12,787 bases of DNA, from positions 1 to 12,787 of the forward strand of contig JAGQUE010000214.1 in NCBI GenBank assembly GCA_020438665.1, written 5' to 3'. The stretch is from Nocardioidaceae bacterium. Its GTDB lineage: Bacteria; Actinomycetota; Actinomycetes; Propionibacteriales; Nocardioidaceae. Shown in pieces: positions 1 to 7,503 of this stretch. Positions within the stretch are counted from its first letter, which is position 1; each line of letters starts with the position of its first letter. The notes below the pieces were generated by a model. It worked only from the letters and a program-made list of their open reading frames with translations, was not told where the DNA came from and searched no databases. A program made the translations under genes and the position numbers.

Positions 1-1085
1 GCGGTTACTGCGACTTCAACACCTATACCGCCGGTGAGCTGGGCGACGCCGCCTCGACCGCGTCCTATGCCGCTGCGCTCCGCGCCGAGATCGGACTGGC
101 CGGCCGCGTGCTCGGCGACCGGGTGCCTCGGATCGCGACCGTGTTCGTGGGAGGCGGGACCCCCACACTGCTCCCGGCCGACGACCTCGTCGACGTCCTG
201 CGCCATCTCGAGGGGCGGTTCGGGCTGGCCGACGACGTCGAGGTGACCGTGGAGGCCAACCCCGACAGCGTGACCGAGGCCAGCCTCGGCCGCCTGCGGG
301 AGGGCGGCTTCACCCGGGTGTCGTTCGGGATGCAGTCGGCCGTGCCTCACGTGCTCGCCACGCTCGACCGCACCCATGACCCCGGTCGCGTCCCCACCGC
401 TGTGGCCGAGGCCCGGGCCGCCGGCTTCGACCAGGTCAGCGTCGATCTCATCTATGGCACGCCGGGAGAGACCCTGGCCGACTGGGAGGCCTCGCTCACG
501 GCCGCTCTGGCGTGTCGCCCCGACCATGTCTCGGCCTATGCGCTCATCGTCGAGGACGGCACGGCGCTGGCCCGCAAGGTGCGCCGCGGTGAGATCCCGG
601 CGCCCGACGACGACGACCTCGCCGACAAGTACCTCCTCGCCGACCGGCTGCTGACCCAGGCCGGGCTGGGGTGGTACGAGCTGTCCAACTGGGCGACCGC
701 CGAGGCGGCCCACTGCCGTCACAACGAGCTCTATTGGACCGGCGCCGACTGGTGGGGATTCGGGCCGGGTGCCCACTCTCACATCGGCGGCACGCGGTGG
801 TGGAACGTCAAGCATCCGGCGGCGTACGCCGACCGGCTCGGCGCGGGCCTCACCCCGGCTCAGGCGCGTGAGGTGCTCGACGCCCCGACACGGCGGGTCG
901 AGCGCGTCCTCCTCGAGGTCCGGTTGCGTTCCGGGCTGCCGCTGGAGGCGCTCGACGGCGCCGGTCGCCTGGCCGCGGCCGAGCTTGCCGACCGCGGCCT
1001 CGCGTCGCTCGCCGAGGACCGGTTGGTGCTCACGCCCGAGGGGCGACTGCTCGCCGACGCCGTCGTCCGGGAGCTGCTCGGCTGA
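1..1085 (+). CDS. hemW: HemW-type radical SAM heme chaperone, 5' end cut by the window
   Basis: This is the C-terminal 360 residues of a HemW protein, long annotated as oxygen-independent coproporphyrinogen III oxidase-like. The family binds an Fe-S cluster, SAM and heme, and is thought to deliver heme to respiratory proteins. The reading frame is open from base 3 and begins GYCDFNTY, the last part of the radical SAM CxxxCxxC motif, so only a short N-terminal piece is missing. Other family marks, counted from the first visible residue, are GGGTPT (about 50-55), VEANPDSVT, RVSFGMQS, DLIYGTPGET, ELSNWA and HNxxYWxGADWWGFGPGAHSH; the C-terminal part is winged-helix-like. A GTG at 108 is not the true start, because the motif lies upstream of it. 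The gene converges on the DUF4870 gene. The protein lacks decarboxylase-specific evidence, so HemW is preferred over HemN. Confidence 0.93.
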   Translation, partial: GYCDFNTYTAGELGDAASTASYAAALRAEIGLAGRVLGDRVPRIATVFVGGGTPTLLPADDLVDVLRHLEGRFGLADDVEVTVEANPDSVTEASLGRLREGGFTRVSFGMQSAVPHVLATLDRTHDPGRVPTAVAEARAAGFDQVSVDLIYGTPGETLADWEASLTAALACRPDHVSAYALIVEDGTALARKVRRGEIPAPDDDDLADKYLLADRLLTQAGLGWYELSNWATAEAAHCRHNELYWTGADWWGFGPGAHSHIGGTRWWNVKHPAAYADRLGAGLTPAQAREVLDAPTRRVERVLLEVRLRSGLPLEALDGAGRLAAAELADRGLASLAEDRLVLTPEGRLLADAVVRELLG

Positions 1086-1109
1086 GCGACCCCCGGGCTG
1101 AGCGACCCC
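1080..1109. repeat. 14-bp direct repeat over the hemW stop codon
   Basis: GGCTGAGCGACCCC occurs at 1080-1093 and again, identical, at 1096-1109. The first copy contains the hemW TGA stop. The arrangement looks like a short tandem duplication of the gene end. No function can be assigned. Confidence 0.7.
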
Positions 1110-1138
1110 GAGCGGGGCATCGGCCGCCCAGCGGGCGG
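1106..1138. terminator. Two small GC hairpins between convergent genes
   Basis: CCCC-GAGC-GGGG (1106-1117) is followed by CCGCCC-AGC-GGGCGG (1124-1138, a perfect 6-bp stem). They lie between the ends of hemW (+) and the DUF4870 gene (-), where a bidirectional terminator is expected. There is no T-run on either side, so this would be a hairpin-only terminator, if it is one. Confidence 0.4.
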
Positions 1139-1145
1139 AGCCCGG

Positions 1146-1685
1146 TCACGACACCATGCGGATCGTGATCGGGTAGCGGAAGTCCTCGCCGTTGTTCACC
1201 TTCACCGCAGCCACGATCGGCATGATGATCGAGAGCGCACCGACCGCCAGGAGCAGGAAGAACCCGATCAACACGATGATCAGGATCGCCGAGACGATCG
1301 CATAGATGATCATCGAGAGCTGGAAGTTGAGCGACTCGACCGCTTGACGGCGTACCCACGCCGACTTGTTGCCATAGATCAGCAGGACCAGGAGCGGGCC
1401 GAGGAAGGGCAGGCCGATCAGCAGGGCCACCAGCGCGCTCCAGTGGGCGCCGGCTCCCCACGTGCGCTCGTCGGCGGGGCTGAGCATCCCGGGAGCCGGG
1501 GCGCCATAGGTCGGCTGGCCATAGGTCGGCTGGCCATAGGTGGGCTGGCCATAGCCGGCGGCCGGATAGCCGGGCTGCCCCGGCGGCGCCTGGCCATAGG
1601 CCGGCGGGGGCGGCGGCACGTCGCCGGGCTGGGGCGGCTGCTGACCCTCTGGTTGGCCCTCGGGCGGCGGCATGGAATCGGACAT
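1146..1685 (-). CDS. DUF4870 domain membrane protein with proline-rich N-terminus
   Basis: The protein has 179 residues. The first 65 or so are rich in Pro, Gly, Gln and Tyr and include three exact GQPTY repeats (about residues 46-60), a low-complexity tail of a kind common on small actinobacterial membrane proteins. The rest matches the DUF4870 pattern: a short amphipathic lead (SPADERTWGAGAHWSALV), then hydrophobic stretches at about 82-104 and 122-161, split by the conserved polar loop YGNKSAWVRRQAVESLNFQ, and the ending GEDFRYPITIRMV. The family's function is unknown. The start is the ATG at 1685; a GTG directly before it (1688) is also possible. GGAAGG lies 9 bases before the ATG or 6 before the GTG. 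The DUF3097 gene ends 62 bases upstream on the same strand, so co-transcription is possible. Confidence 0.85.
   Translation of the reverse strand: MSDSMPPPEGQPEGQQPPQPGDVPPPPPAYGQAPPGQPGYPAAGYGQPTYGQPTYGQPTYGAPAPGMLSPADERTWGAGAHWSALVALLIGLPFLGPLLVLLIYGNKSAWVRRQAVESLNFQLSMIIYAIVSAILIIVLIGFFLLLAVGALSIIMPIVAAVKVNNGEDFRYPITIRMVS
1504..1548 (-). repeat. Three 15-bp coding repeats (YGQPT units)
   Basis: The unit CCATAGGTCGGCTGG is read at 1504-1518, 1519-1533 and, with one change, at 1534-1548, followed by a decayed fourth start. Read on the minus strand it encodes YGQPT. Near-identical DNA suggests recent expansion by slippage within the DUF4870 gene. Confidence 0.85.
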
Positions 1686-1747
1686 CACAGATCACCTTCC
1701 GGCGATGGGATGGCCCCGGGAGAAGCACGGGGAGGATGGTGTCGAGC

Positions 1748-2608
1748 CTAGCCCGTCACGAAGTCGATGAGCTCCTCGACCCGGCCGAGCAGGGCCGTTT
1801 CGAGGTCATACCACGAGGTCACCCGCGAGAGCACGTGGTGCCAGGCGCGGGCGATGTCGGCCTGGTCCTCGGCCGGCCAGCCGAGGCGTCGGCACGTGCC
1901 CTTCTTCCAGTCCTCGTCGCGCGGCACCTCGGGCCACGCCGTGAGACCCAGCCGCTCGGGTCTGACGGCCTGCCAGATGTCGATGAAGGGGTGACCGACG
2001 ATGCGGACGTGCTCACCGAGCGGTGTCGCGGTGATGGCGTCGGCGATGCGGCTCTCCTTGGAGCCGGGGACCAGGTGGTCGACAAGGACGCCGACCCGCC
2101 GATCCGGCCCGGGGCCGAACGCGGCGAGCTCGCCAGCGAGGTCGTCGATGCCGCCGAGATACTCGACGACCACGCCCTCGATGCGCAGGTCGTCACCCCA
2201 GACCTTCTCGACGAGCTCGGCGTCGTGCCGGCCTTCGACGAAGATCCGGCTCGCGCGGGCCACTCGGGCGCGGGTGCCGGCGACCGCGAGGGAGCCGGAG
2301 GCGGTCCGCTTCGGCGCCTGTGGGGCGGGCGGCCCGACGGGCCGCAGCAGGATGACCGGGCGGCCGTCGAGCAGGAAACCCGGGCCCAGCGGGAAGGTAC
2401 GACGCTTCCCGCGGCGGTCCTCCAGTGTCAACACCCTCAGGTCGCCGTCGACCTGGACGATCTCACCGCACCAGTCGGTGGTGACCTCCTCGACCACCAT
2501 GCCGATCTCGGCGGGTGTCTCGACGGCGCGGCCGCGCTTGGGCGCGCGCCAGTCGGTGGACAGCACGTCGGAGCCATAGCGATCTCCGGCTCGGGGGGAA
2601 GCAGACAT
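1748..2608 (-). CDS. DUF3097 family protein with Toprim-like segment
   Basis: The protein has 286 residues, is soluble and has no signal peptide. It matches the actinobacterial DUF3097 family along its length, including YGSDVLSTDW near the start, a beta-rich N-terminal half (residues 35-90), and IFVEGRHDAELVEKVWG, VVVEYLGGIDDL, VGVLVDHLVPGSKE and HPFIDIWQAVRP in the second half. The family has no established function. The second half reads like a Toprim fold: an acidic VEGxxD motif (E125, D129), then a hydrophobic strand ending in Asp (D177) with PGSKE after it. The usual second Asp of DxD is Leu here. The ATG at 2608 is chosen because a TAGGTT box sits 7 bases upstream, as expected for a leaderless message; in-frame GTG (2611) and TTG (2617) codons are less likely. 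The MBL-fold gene lies 93 bases upstream on the same strand. Confidence 0.85.
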   Translation of the reverse strand: MSASPRAGDRYGSDVLSTDWRAPKRGRAVETPAEIGMVVEEVTTDWCGEIVQVDGDLRVLTLEDRRGKRRTFPLGPGFLLDGRPVILLRPVGPPAPQAPKRTASGSLAVAGTRARVARASRIFVEGRHDAELVEKVWGDDLRIEGVVVEYLGGIDDLAGELAAFGPGPDRRVGVLVDHLVPGSKESRIADAITATPLGEHVRIVGHPFIDIWQAVRPERLGLTAWPEVPRDEDWKKGTCRRLGWPAEDQADIARAWHHVLSRVTSWYDLETALLGRVEELIDFVTG

Positions 2609-2621
2609 CACCGGCAACCTA
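2609..2621 (-). promoter_or_regulatory. Probable leaderless promoter (-10) of the DUF3097 gene
   Basis: On the minus strand, TAGGTT (2621-2616) is followed by 7 bases and then the ATG at 2608. Transcription would start at or beside the A of the ATG. No good Shine-Dalgarno sequence and no clear -35 is seen. Confidence 0.5.
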
Positions 2622-2701
2622 GAGCGATCGGCCCGGCCGGCAGCGGCGGCGCGCCGTGGTTGCGGGCAGGGTCCCCGGATCGGAACGCCCGCCGACCGGG
2701 G

Positions 2702-3580
2702 TCAAGGCCCTTGGATGAGCGGCAGCTGGCCGAACGGAGGCCGTCGGGGCGCGGGTTCGAGCACGGCGTAGCCGCGTCGTACGGCGTCGGCGAGCCCGGC
2801 TGTGGGGAACGGCCACTCCCCGGTGGCCAGCGCCTTGTCCTCGGGGACGCCCTGGGCGACGAGGTCGTGGATGGTCTGGGCGACCTGGCCGACCTCCAGC
2901 CGCTGCTCCTCGACGAAGTCTCGGCCGACGCGGGCGCCGTGCCCCGGCACCACGACCGTGTGCGCGGTGCAGAGCCCGAGGATGGCGTCGAGGGTGAACG
3001 GCCAGTCGAGGGGATGGCTGTCCTCGCCGTACATCGGTGGACCCGACTCCTCGATCAGGTCGCCGGCGAGGAGCACGTCGGCGTCGGGCACGTGGACGAC
3101 GAGATCGCCGGCGGTGTGGCCCCGCCCGGGGTGGAGCAGCTCCACGCGTCGCTCGCCGATGTGAAGGACCCGCACCGAGGAGAACGTCCGGTCGGCCGGA
3201 ACGATCCGGGTGGCGACGATCTCGGCCGCGTGGGGGTCGTCGGGCTCGGCGGCGTACCTCGCCTTGGCCCGTTCACCCGAGGCGAGGGTGGCCTCGGCGG
3301 CGACCTCGTGGGCATGCAGCGCCAGGTCGGGTCCATAGGCGTGGCGGAACGCGTCGTTGCCGAACGTGTGGTCGAAGTGCTCGTGGGTGTTGACAGCCGC
3401 GATGACCTTGCCGGCGCCGAGCCCACGGATGGCCTCGATCACCTCGCGGGCCGCCGTCGTGGAGCCGTGCGTGTCGACCACGACGAGGCCGCGCGTCCCG
3501 CCGATGAGCGTGATGTTGACGTCGAACCACTCGTGGCGAGCGACCCAGATCCGGTCGGCGATCTCGACGAAGTCGGTCAT
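2702..3580 (-). CDS. MBL-fold metallo-hydrolase
   Basis: The protein has 292 residues and is a single metallo-beta-lactamase fold domain without signal peptide, so it is probably cytoplasmic. The metal site is complete: HEHFDH at 66-71 (HxHxDH), H155 in RGHTAGD, D174 in LLAGDL and H214 in VPGHG. These ligands bind two metal ions and activate water for hydrolysis. The family covers beta-lactamases, glyoxalase II, lactonases and others. The D174 bridge and the final His in PGHG fit the broad group of small-substrate hydrolases, but the substrate cannot be read from the sequence. The C-terminal 70 residues are partly helical and end in a Pro-rich tail. The start ATG (3580) sits 6 bases behind a TAGGGT box and is divergent from the membrane protein gene at 3648. 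Confidence 0.9.
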   Translation of the reverse strand: MTDFVEIADRIWVARHEWFDVNITLIGGTRGLVVVDTHGSTTAAREVIEAIRGLGAGKVIAAVNTHEHFDHTFGNDAFRHAYGPDLALHAHEVAAEATLASGERAKARYAAEPDDPHAAEIVATRIVPADRTFSSVRVLHIGERRVELLHPGRGHTAGDLVVHVPDADVLLAGDLIEESGPPMYGEDSHPLDWPFTLDAILGLCTAHTVVVPGHGARVGRDFVEEQRLEVGQVAQTIHDLVAQGVPEDKALATGEWPFPTAGLADAVRRGYAVLEPAPRRPPFGQLPLIQGP

Positions 3581-3615
3581 GTCCCGACCCTAGTGCTGCC
3601 GGACGCATTCGTCGG
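3581..3615 (-). promoter_or_regulatory. Probable leaderless promoter of the MBL-fold gene
   Basis: On the minus strand: -35 CCGACG (3615-3610), a 17-base spacer, -10 TAGGGT (3592-3587), then 6 bases to the ATG at 3580. The -35 overlaps that of the divergent promoter by three bases within the palindrome CGTC-G-GACG (3610-3618). Confidence 0.55.
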
Positions 3616-3647
3616 ACGGTCGTTGGCAGCCACGTTACGATCTGGCC
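3613..3647 (+). promoter_or_regulatory. Probable leaderless promoter of the membrane protein gene
   Basis: On the plus strand: -35 CGGACG (3613-3618), a 17-base spacer, -10 TACGAT (3636-3641), then 6 bases to the GTG at 3648. No Shine-Dalgarno sequence is seen. It is the mirror of the promoter of the MBL-fold gene. Confidence 0.55.
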
Positions 3648-4424
3648 GTGCCGATCCGTGGCCTGGCCGCCTTGCAGTCACTCGCTCTGGTCGCGGCCCT
3701 CGGCTTCCTCAGCCGGTGGCGGCTGCCGGGTCACGACCTGACCCGTGGGGACACCATCTATCCCGGATGGCTGTTCCTCGCCATCGCACTGGGCATCAGC
3801 ATGGCGGCGTTCGCGGCCCTCACCAGCGGGCCGATGCCTCGCGGTGGGCTGGCCGGGGGAGCGGCGGTGTTCGCGGCGGTCGCGGCCGGGTCGGCAGTGG
3901 TGGCCTGGCTGCAGTGGCGTGAGGTGTTCGCCGCGGGCGGCGACTTTCCCGGCAGCCTCTTCGACCGCCGCCAGGACGCGTTGGGGCTGGCCACGACGTC
4001 GGCGGTCGCCGGGCTGGCCGGGATCGCGGCGCTGGCGCAGGAGGGTTGCTTCATACGCCGACCGCAGCGCGGCTGGCGGCTGGCCTCACTGGTGCTGGGC
4101 GTCGTGCTGGTGCTGGGACTGCCCGTCGTTGTGATGGTGGTCGCCGGTGACGGGCGCCCGACCCGCGCGGTGGCCGCCGCCTTGATCTATGGGCTCCCGT
4201 GGGGCGTCGCGGCCGCAGCCGCGGCACGGCTGCGGCGGGCCGCGGCCGCGTGGGTGCTGTTCGCGGCACTTGCCGGTTCGTCGCTGGCCGCCATCGGTCC
4301 CCAGATGACCGACCTGCTCGACACGAGCAGCGAACCCGTGTTCGCGGTGGTGACCGCGCTGCTCCTGGCGCTGCTCGTCGCGGTGTTCCGTTCCCCGGCC
4401 GGTAGGATTGGCACTCAGTCATAG
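3648..4424 (+). CDS. Polytopic membrane protein of unknown function
   Basis: The protein has 258 residues and I do not recognise a family. Hydrophobic stretches lie at about 5-21, 40-60, 68-88, 111-131, 145-167, 174-194, 199-218 and 231-247, which suggests eight membrane spans. A charged loop (about 91-110, ending FDRRQD) and an Arg-rich turn (138-144) lie between them. There are no transporter or enzyme motifs that I can name. The start is the GTG at 3648, chosen for the -10 box 6 bases before it; no Shine-Dalgarno sequence is present. The gene's last codons (att ggc act cag tca tag) lie inside the CIRCE operator of hrcA, so its C-terminus is fixed by a regulatory site. It reads into hrcA and may be co-transcribed with it to some degree. 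Confidence 0.72.
   Translation: MPIRGLAALQSLALVAALGFLSRWRLPGHDLTRGDTIYPGWLFLAIALGISMAAFAALTSGPMPRGGLAGGAAVFAAVAAGSAVVAWLQWREVFAAGGDFPGSLFDRRQDALGLATTSAVAGLAGIAALAQEGCFIRRPQRGWRLASLVLGVVLVLGLPVVVMVVAGDGRPTRAVAAALIYGLPWGVAAAAAARLRRAAAAWVLFAALAGSSLAAIGPQMTDLLDTSSEPVFAVVTALLLALLVAVFRSPAGRIGTQS
4403..4408 (+). promoter_or_regulatory. Putative -10 box of the hrcA operon
   Basis: TAGGAT ends at the first base of CIRCE, within the last codons of the membrane protein gene. Transcription would start near 4415, inside the operator, which fits repression by promoter occlusion. I see no convincing -35. Confidence 0.45.
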
Positions 4425-4434
4425 CGAGTGCCAG
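4408..4434 (+). promoter_or_regulatory. CIRCE operator for HrcA
   Basis: TTGGCACTC-N9-GAGTGCCAG matches the CIRCE consensus TTAGCACTC-N9-GAGTGCTAA, with the exact 9-base spacer; the two arms are complementary at 8 of 9 positions. It lies 76 bases upstream of the hrcA start and spans the stop codon (4422-4424) of the preceding gene. HrcA bound here represses its own operon until heat or folding stress lowers its activity. Confidence 0.93.
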
Positions 4435-4510
4435 GCTCTCCCGTCACGAGAGGTCGGCGCTCGTGGCCGGACCGGTCCGGCCCGCGGTGCTGATGGACGG
4501 GAGGTGACGC

Positions 4511-5533
4511 ATGGTCGAGGACCGCAGGCTCGCCGTGCTGCGCGCGATCGTCGAGGACTACGTCTCCACCGAGGAGCCCGTGGGCTCCAAGGCGCTCGTC
4601 GAGCGCCACGGGCTGGGCGTCTCGCCCGCCACGGTCCGCAACGACATGGCGGCGCTCGAGGAGGAGGGCTACATCACCCAGCCCCACACGAGCGCGGGAC
4701 GCATCCCGACCGACAAGGGCTACCGGATGTTCGTCGACCGGCTGACCACGGTCAAGGCGATGAGCCAGGCCGAGAAGCGCGCCATCTCCACCTTCCTCGA
4801 AGGCGCCGTCGACCTCGATGACGTGGTCCACCGTTCGGTGCGGCTGCTGGCCCAGCTGACCCGCCAGGTCGCGGTCGTGCAATATCCCGTCCTGTCGCGG
4901 TCGACGATCCGTCACATCGACCTGATAGCGCTCACCGAGGTCCGCCTGCTGATCGTGCTCATCCTCAGCACGGGTCGCGTCGAACAGCGGCTGCTAGACC
5001 TGACCGTCCCGCTCACCGACGACCAGCTCGGCGGCCTGCGCACCCGGATCGGACGGGCCGCGATCGGCGAGTCGATCGCGGACGCCGTCGTGGCGCTCCA
5101 GGCGCTGCGCGAGGACCCGCAGGTGCCGGACGCGTCGACCACGGCCGACGTGGCGGCCGCCGTGTGCGAGGCCGTGTCCGACCACCGCTCCGACGAACGG
5201 GTCGCCGTCGGCGGGGCGGCCAACCTCGCTCGCTTCGGCGACAACTTCGACACGGCGGTCCGGCCGCTGCTCGAGGCACTCGAGGAGCACGTCGTTCTCC
5301 TCAAGCTGCTCGGCGAGGCCACCGAGGGTGGCCTCGTCACCGTGCGGATCGGCCACGAGGGCCCCGTCCAGGAGCTCGCGTCGACCAGCGTGGTCGCCAC
5401 CGGCTATGGGCCCGGCGACCAGGCGCTCGCCACCCTCGGCATCGTCGGGCCGACGCGGATGGACTACCCCACGACGATGGCGGCAGTGCGGGCGGTCGCC
5501 CGCTATGTCTCTCGCATCCTCGACGAGGCCTAG
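4511..5533 (+). CDS. hrcA: Heat-inducible transcription repressor HrcA
   Basis: The protein has 340 residues, the usual length. HrcA dimers bind CIRCE and repress chaperone genes; GroE keeps HrcA active, so misfolded protein relieves repression. The N-terminal winged helix is typical: [25 protein letters not shown], then [18 protein letters not shown] (38-55) as the recognition region, and the family signature [20 protein letters not shown] (57-76). The rest is the GAF-like and dimer part, ending in [23 protein letters not shown], also characteristic. The start ATG has a strong GGGAGGTG 4 bases upstream (4499-4506). The promoter and CIRCE lie just before it, leaving a leader of about 95 bases. 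dnaJ follows after 48 bases, the standard actinobacterial hrcA-dnaJ2 arrangement. Confidence 0.97.
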   Translation: MVEDRRLAVLRAIVEDYVSTEEPVGSKALVERHGLGVSPATVRNDMAALEEEGYITQPHTSAGRIPTDKGYRMFVDRLTTVKAMSQAEKRAISTFLEGAVDLDDVVHRSVRLLAQLTRQVAVVQYPVLSRSTIRHIDLIALTEVRLLIVLILSTGRVEQRLLDLTVPLTDDQLGGLRTRIGRAAIGESIADAVVALQALREDPQVPDASTTADVAAAVCEAVSDHRSDERVAVGGAANLARFGDNFDTAVRPLLEALEEHVVLLKLLGEATEGGLVTVRIGHEGPVQELASTSVVATGYGPGDQALATLGIVGPTRMDYPTTMAAVRAVARYVSRILDEA

Positions 5534-5581
5534 CCCGTCGGCCCGCAAGCAGCAACCCCCAGACCAAGAGAAGGACGTCAG

Positions 5582-6736
5582 TTGAGTCAGGACCTCTACG
5601 AGATCCTCGGTGTCGCGCGTGACGCGGACACCGACACGATCAAGAAGGCCTACCGGCGGCTGGCCCGCCAGCTCCACCCGGACGTCAACCCCGATCCGGA
5701 GACCCAGGAGCAGTTCAAGCAGGTCACCCACGCCTATGAGGTGCTGGCGGACCCCCAGAAGCGGGCCTCCTATGACCGCGGCGGTGACGTCTTCGGCGGC
5801 GGTTTCGGCGGCGGCCAGGGCGCCGGGTTCTCCTTCACCGACATCATGGACGCCTTCTTCGGCGGCGGCGCGGCCCAGACCCGCGGCCCGCGGCCGCGCA
5901 CCCGTCGCGGCCAGGACGCGCTGATCCGCCTCGACGTCGAGCTCGCCGAGGCGGCGTTCGGTGTGACCCGTGAGCTCAAGGTCGACACGGCCGTCGTCTG
6001 CTCGACCTGTCACGGCGCCGGAGCGGCGCCCGGGACCACGCCCGTCCCCTGCGAGACCTGCCACGGCAGCGGCGAGGTCGCCCACGTGCAGCGCTCGCTG
6101 CTCGGTGAGATCCGCACGCTGCGGCCCTGCCCCGCCTGCCGGGGGTTCGGCACGATCATTCCCGAGCCGTGCCGCGAGTGCTCCGGCGACGGCCGGGTGC
6201 GGTCGCGGTCCACGCTCAAGGTCAAGATCCCTGCCGGTGTCGACACCGGCACCCGCGTCCAGCTCGCCGGCCAGGGTGAGGTCGGCCCGGGCGGCGGCCC
6301 CGCCGGCGACCTCTATGTCGAGGTCCACGTCGCCCCCCACCCGACGTTCACGCGTGAGGGCACCGACCTCCACTGCACGGTGTCGCTGCCGATGACGGCG
6401 GCCGCGCTCGGGACCAGCATCACGCTGGAGACCCTCGAGGCCGACCGCGACGAGGGCGTCGAGGACGACCAGAAGACCATCGAGCTCCAGGTCGCGCCCG
6501 GCACCCAGTCCGGCACCGAGCAGGTGCTGCGTGGCCGCGGGGTGCCCGGCCTGCGGGGGGGACGCGGCAACCTGGTGGTGACGATCCTGGTCGAGACGCC
6601 GACCAAGCTGGACGCCCGCCAGGAGGAACTGCTCACGGAGCTGGCCACCATCCGGGGCGAGGAAGCCCCCGCCGGGGCGATCAAGGCCGCCCATCGGTCG
6701 GTCTTCAGCCGCTTCCGCGACGCGTTCAACGTCTGA
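5582..6736 (+). CDS. dnaJ: Chaperone protein DnaJ (DnaJ2 type)
   Basis: The protein has 384 residues and is a type I J-domain co-chaperone that stimulates DnaK ATPase and binds unfolded protein. The J domain is at 1-66, with HPD at 32-34, followed by a Gly/Phe-rich linker (70-96). The zinc region has four Cys pairs: CSTCHGAG (140-147), CETCHGSG (157-164), CPACRGFG (183-190) and CRECSGDG (197-204). The C-terminal substrate domains follow, with GTQSG and [10 protein letters not shown] near 307-325. The start is a TTG at 5582: the protein begins [10 protein letters not shown], as in the family, and AGAAGGA lies at a fitting distance upstream. Position after hrcA marks it as the CIRCE-controlled copy, not the dnaK-grpE-linked one. 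An acidic insert (about 285-297) sits where most homologues have a tight turn. Confidence 0.95.
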   Translation: MSQDLYEILGVARDADTDTIKKAYRRLARQLHPDVNPDPETQEQFKQVTHAYEVLADPQKRASYDRGGDVFGGGFGGGQGAGFSFTDIMDAFFGGGAAQTRGPRPRTRRGQDALIRLDVELAEAAFGVTRELKVDTAVVCSTCHGAGAAPGTTPVPCETCHGSGEVAHVQRSLLGEIRTLRPCPACRGFGTIIPEPCRECSGDGRVRSRSTLKVKIPAGVDTGTRVQLAGQGEVGPGGGPAGDLYVEVHVAPHPTFTREGTDLHCTVSLPMTAAALGTSITLETLEADRDEGVEDDQKTIELQVAPGTQSGTEQVLRGRGVPGLRGGRGNLVVTILVETPTKLDARQEELLTELATIRGEEAPAGAIKAAHRSVFSRFRDAFNV

Positions 6737-6762
6737 CGACGCCACCGCCTCGGAGCTGAGCC

Positions 6763-7503
6763 ATGTCACTGCCCGTGCACCTGGTCGAGACCCTCGCCGG
6801 CGTCGCCGCAGGTGACACCGTGGCGGTCACGGGCGACGAGGCTCACCACGCGGTCGCTGTGCGCCGGCTGCGGGTGGGGGAGCGGGTCCGGCTGACCGAC
6901 GGCGTCGGCTCGGTCGCCGTCGGGGCCGTGGCCGCAACCGGCAAGCGATTGCTGGAGGTCACCGTCGAGTCCGTCGATGTGCTCCCGCGCCTGGTGCCCG
7001 CGGTGACCGTCGTCCAGGCGCTGCCCAAGGGTGAGCGCGGTGAGCTGGCCGTCGAGGTGCTCACCGAGGTCGGGGTCGACCGGATCGTCCCGTGGGCGGC
7101 CTCGCGCAGCGTCGCCGTCTGGAAGGGGGAGCGCGCCGCGAAGTCCCTTGAACGCTGGCGGTCGACGGCCCGCGAGGCCGCCAAGCAGTCGCGGCGTCCG
7201 TGGTTCCCCGAGGTGACGGCGCTGGCGGCGCTGCCGGACGCCGTCTCCTGGGTCGCCGACGCCGACGTGGCGCTGGTGCTCCACGAGGAGGCCGCCGAGC
7301 CGCTCGTGGCGCTCGACGTGACGCCGGCCCGCTCGGTGGTCGTCGTGGTCGGCCCCGAGGGTGGGCTGACGGCTGACGAGGTGGCGGCCTTCACCGCCGC
7401 CGGCGCTCATGCCGTCCGCCTTGGCCCCGAGGTCCTCCGCACCTCCACCGCCGGCCTCGCCGCCGTTGCCGCGGTGTTGTCGCGGACGGGGCGGTGGGGG
7501 TGA
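6763..7503 (+). CDS. rsmE: 16S rRNA m3U1498 methyltransferase RsmE
   Basis: The protein has 246 residues and is a SPOUT-class methyltransferase that uses SAM to methylate N3 of U1498 in 16S rRNA of the 30S subunit. The N-terminal PUA-like domain carries DEAHHAVAVRRLRVGE (25-40). The methyltransferase part has ALPKGER (86-92), EVLTEVGVDRIVPW (98-111), WRSTAREAAKQSRR (132-145), VGPEGGLTADE (196-206) and the knot motif LGPEVLRTSTAGLAAV (220-235), all family hallmarks. The ATG start has GGAG about 9 bases upstream, and the gene begins 26 bases after dnaJ, so it probably belongs to the hrcA-dnaJ transcript, as in other actinobacteria. The final base of its stop codon is the first base of a perfect palindrome. 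Confidence 0.95.
   Translation: MSLPVHLVETLAGVAAGDTVAVTGDEAHHAVAVRRLRVGERVRLTDGVGSVAVGAVAATGKRLLEVTVESVDVLPRLVPAVTVVQALPKGERGELAVEVLTEVGVDRIVPWAASRSVAVWKGERAAKSLERWRSTAREAAKQSRRPWFPEVTALAALPDAVSWVADADVALVLHEEAAEPLVALDVTPARSVVVVVGPEGGLTADEVAAFTAAGAHAVRLGPEVLRTSTAGLAAVAAVLSRTGRWG

Noticed and set aside
1646..1700. Riboswitch or other structured leader before the DUF4870 gene
   Set aside because: The 62-base gap upstream shows a Shine-Dalgarno sequence but no convincing conserved fold.
1736..3922. 728-codon open frame on the plus strand opposite the DUF3097 and MBL-fold genes
   Set aside because: It is the mirror frame of two clearly conserved minus-strand genes in GC-rich DNA, and its translation is low-complexity without any recognisable motif.
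4994..6769. 591-codon open frame on the minus strand opposite hrcA and dnaJ
   Set aside because: hrcA and dnaJ are certain; this is a GC-driven shadow frame.
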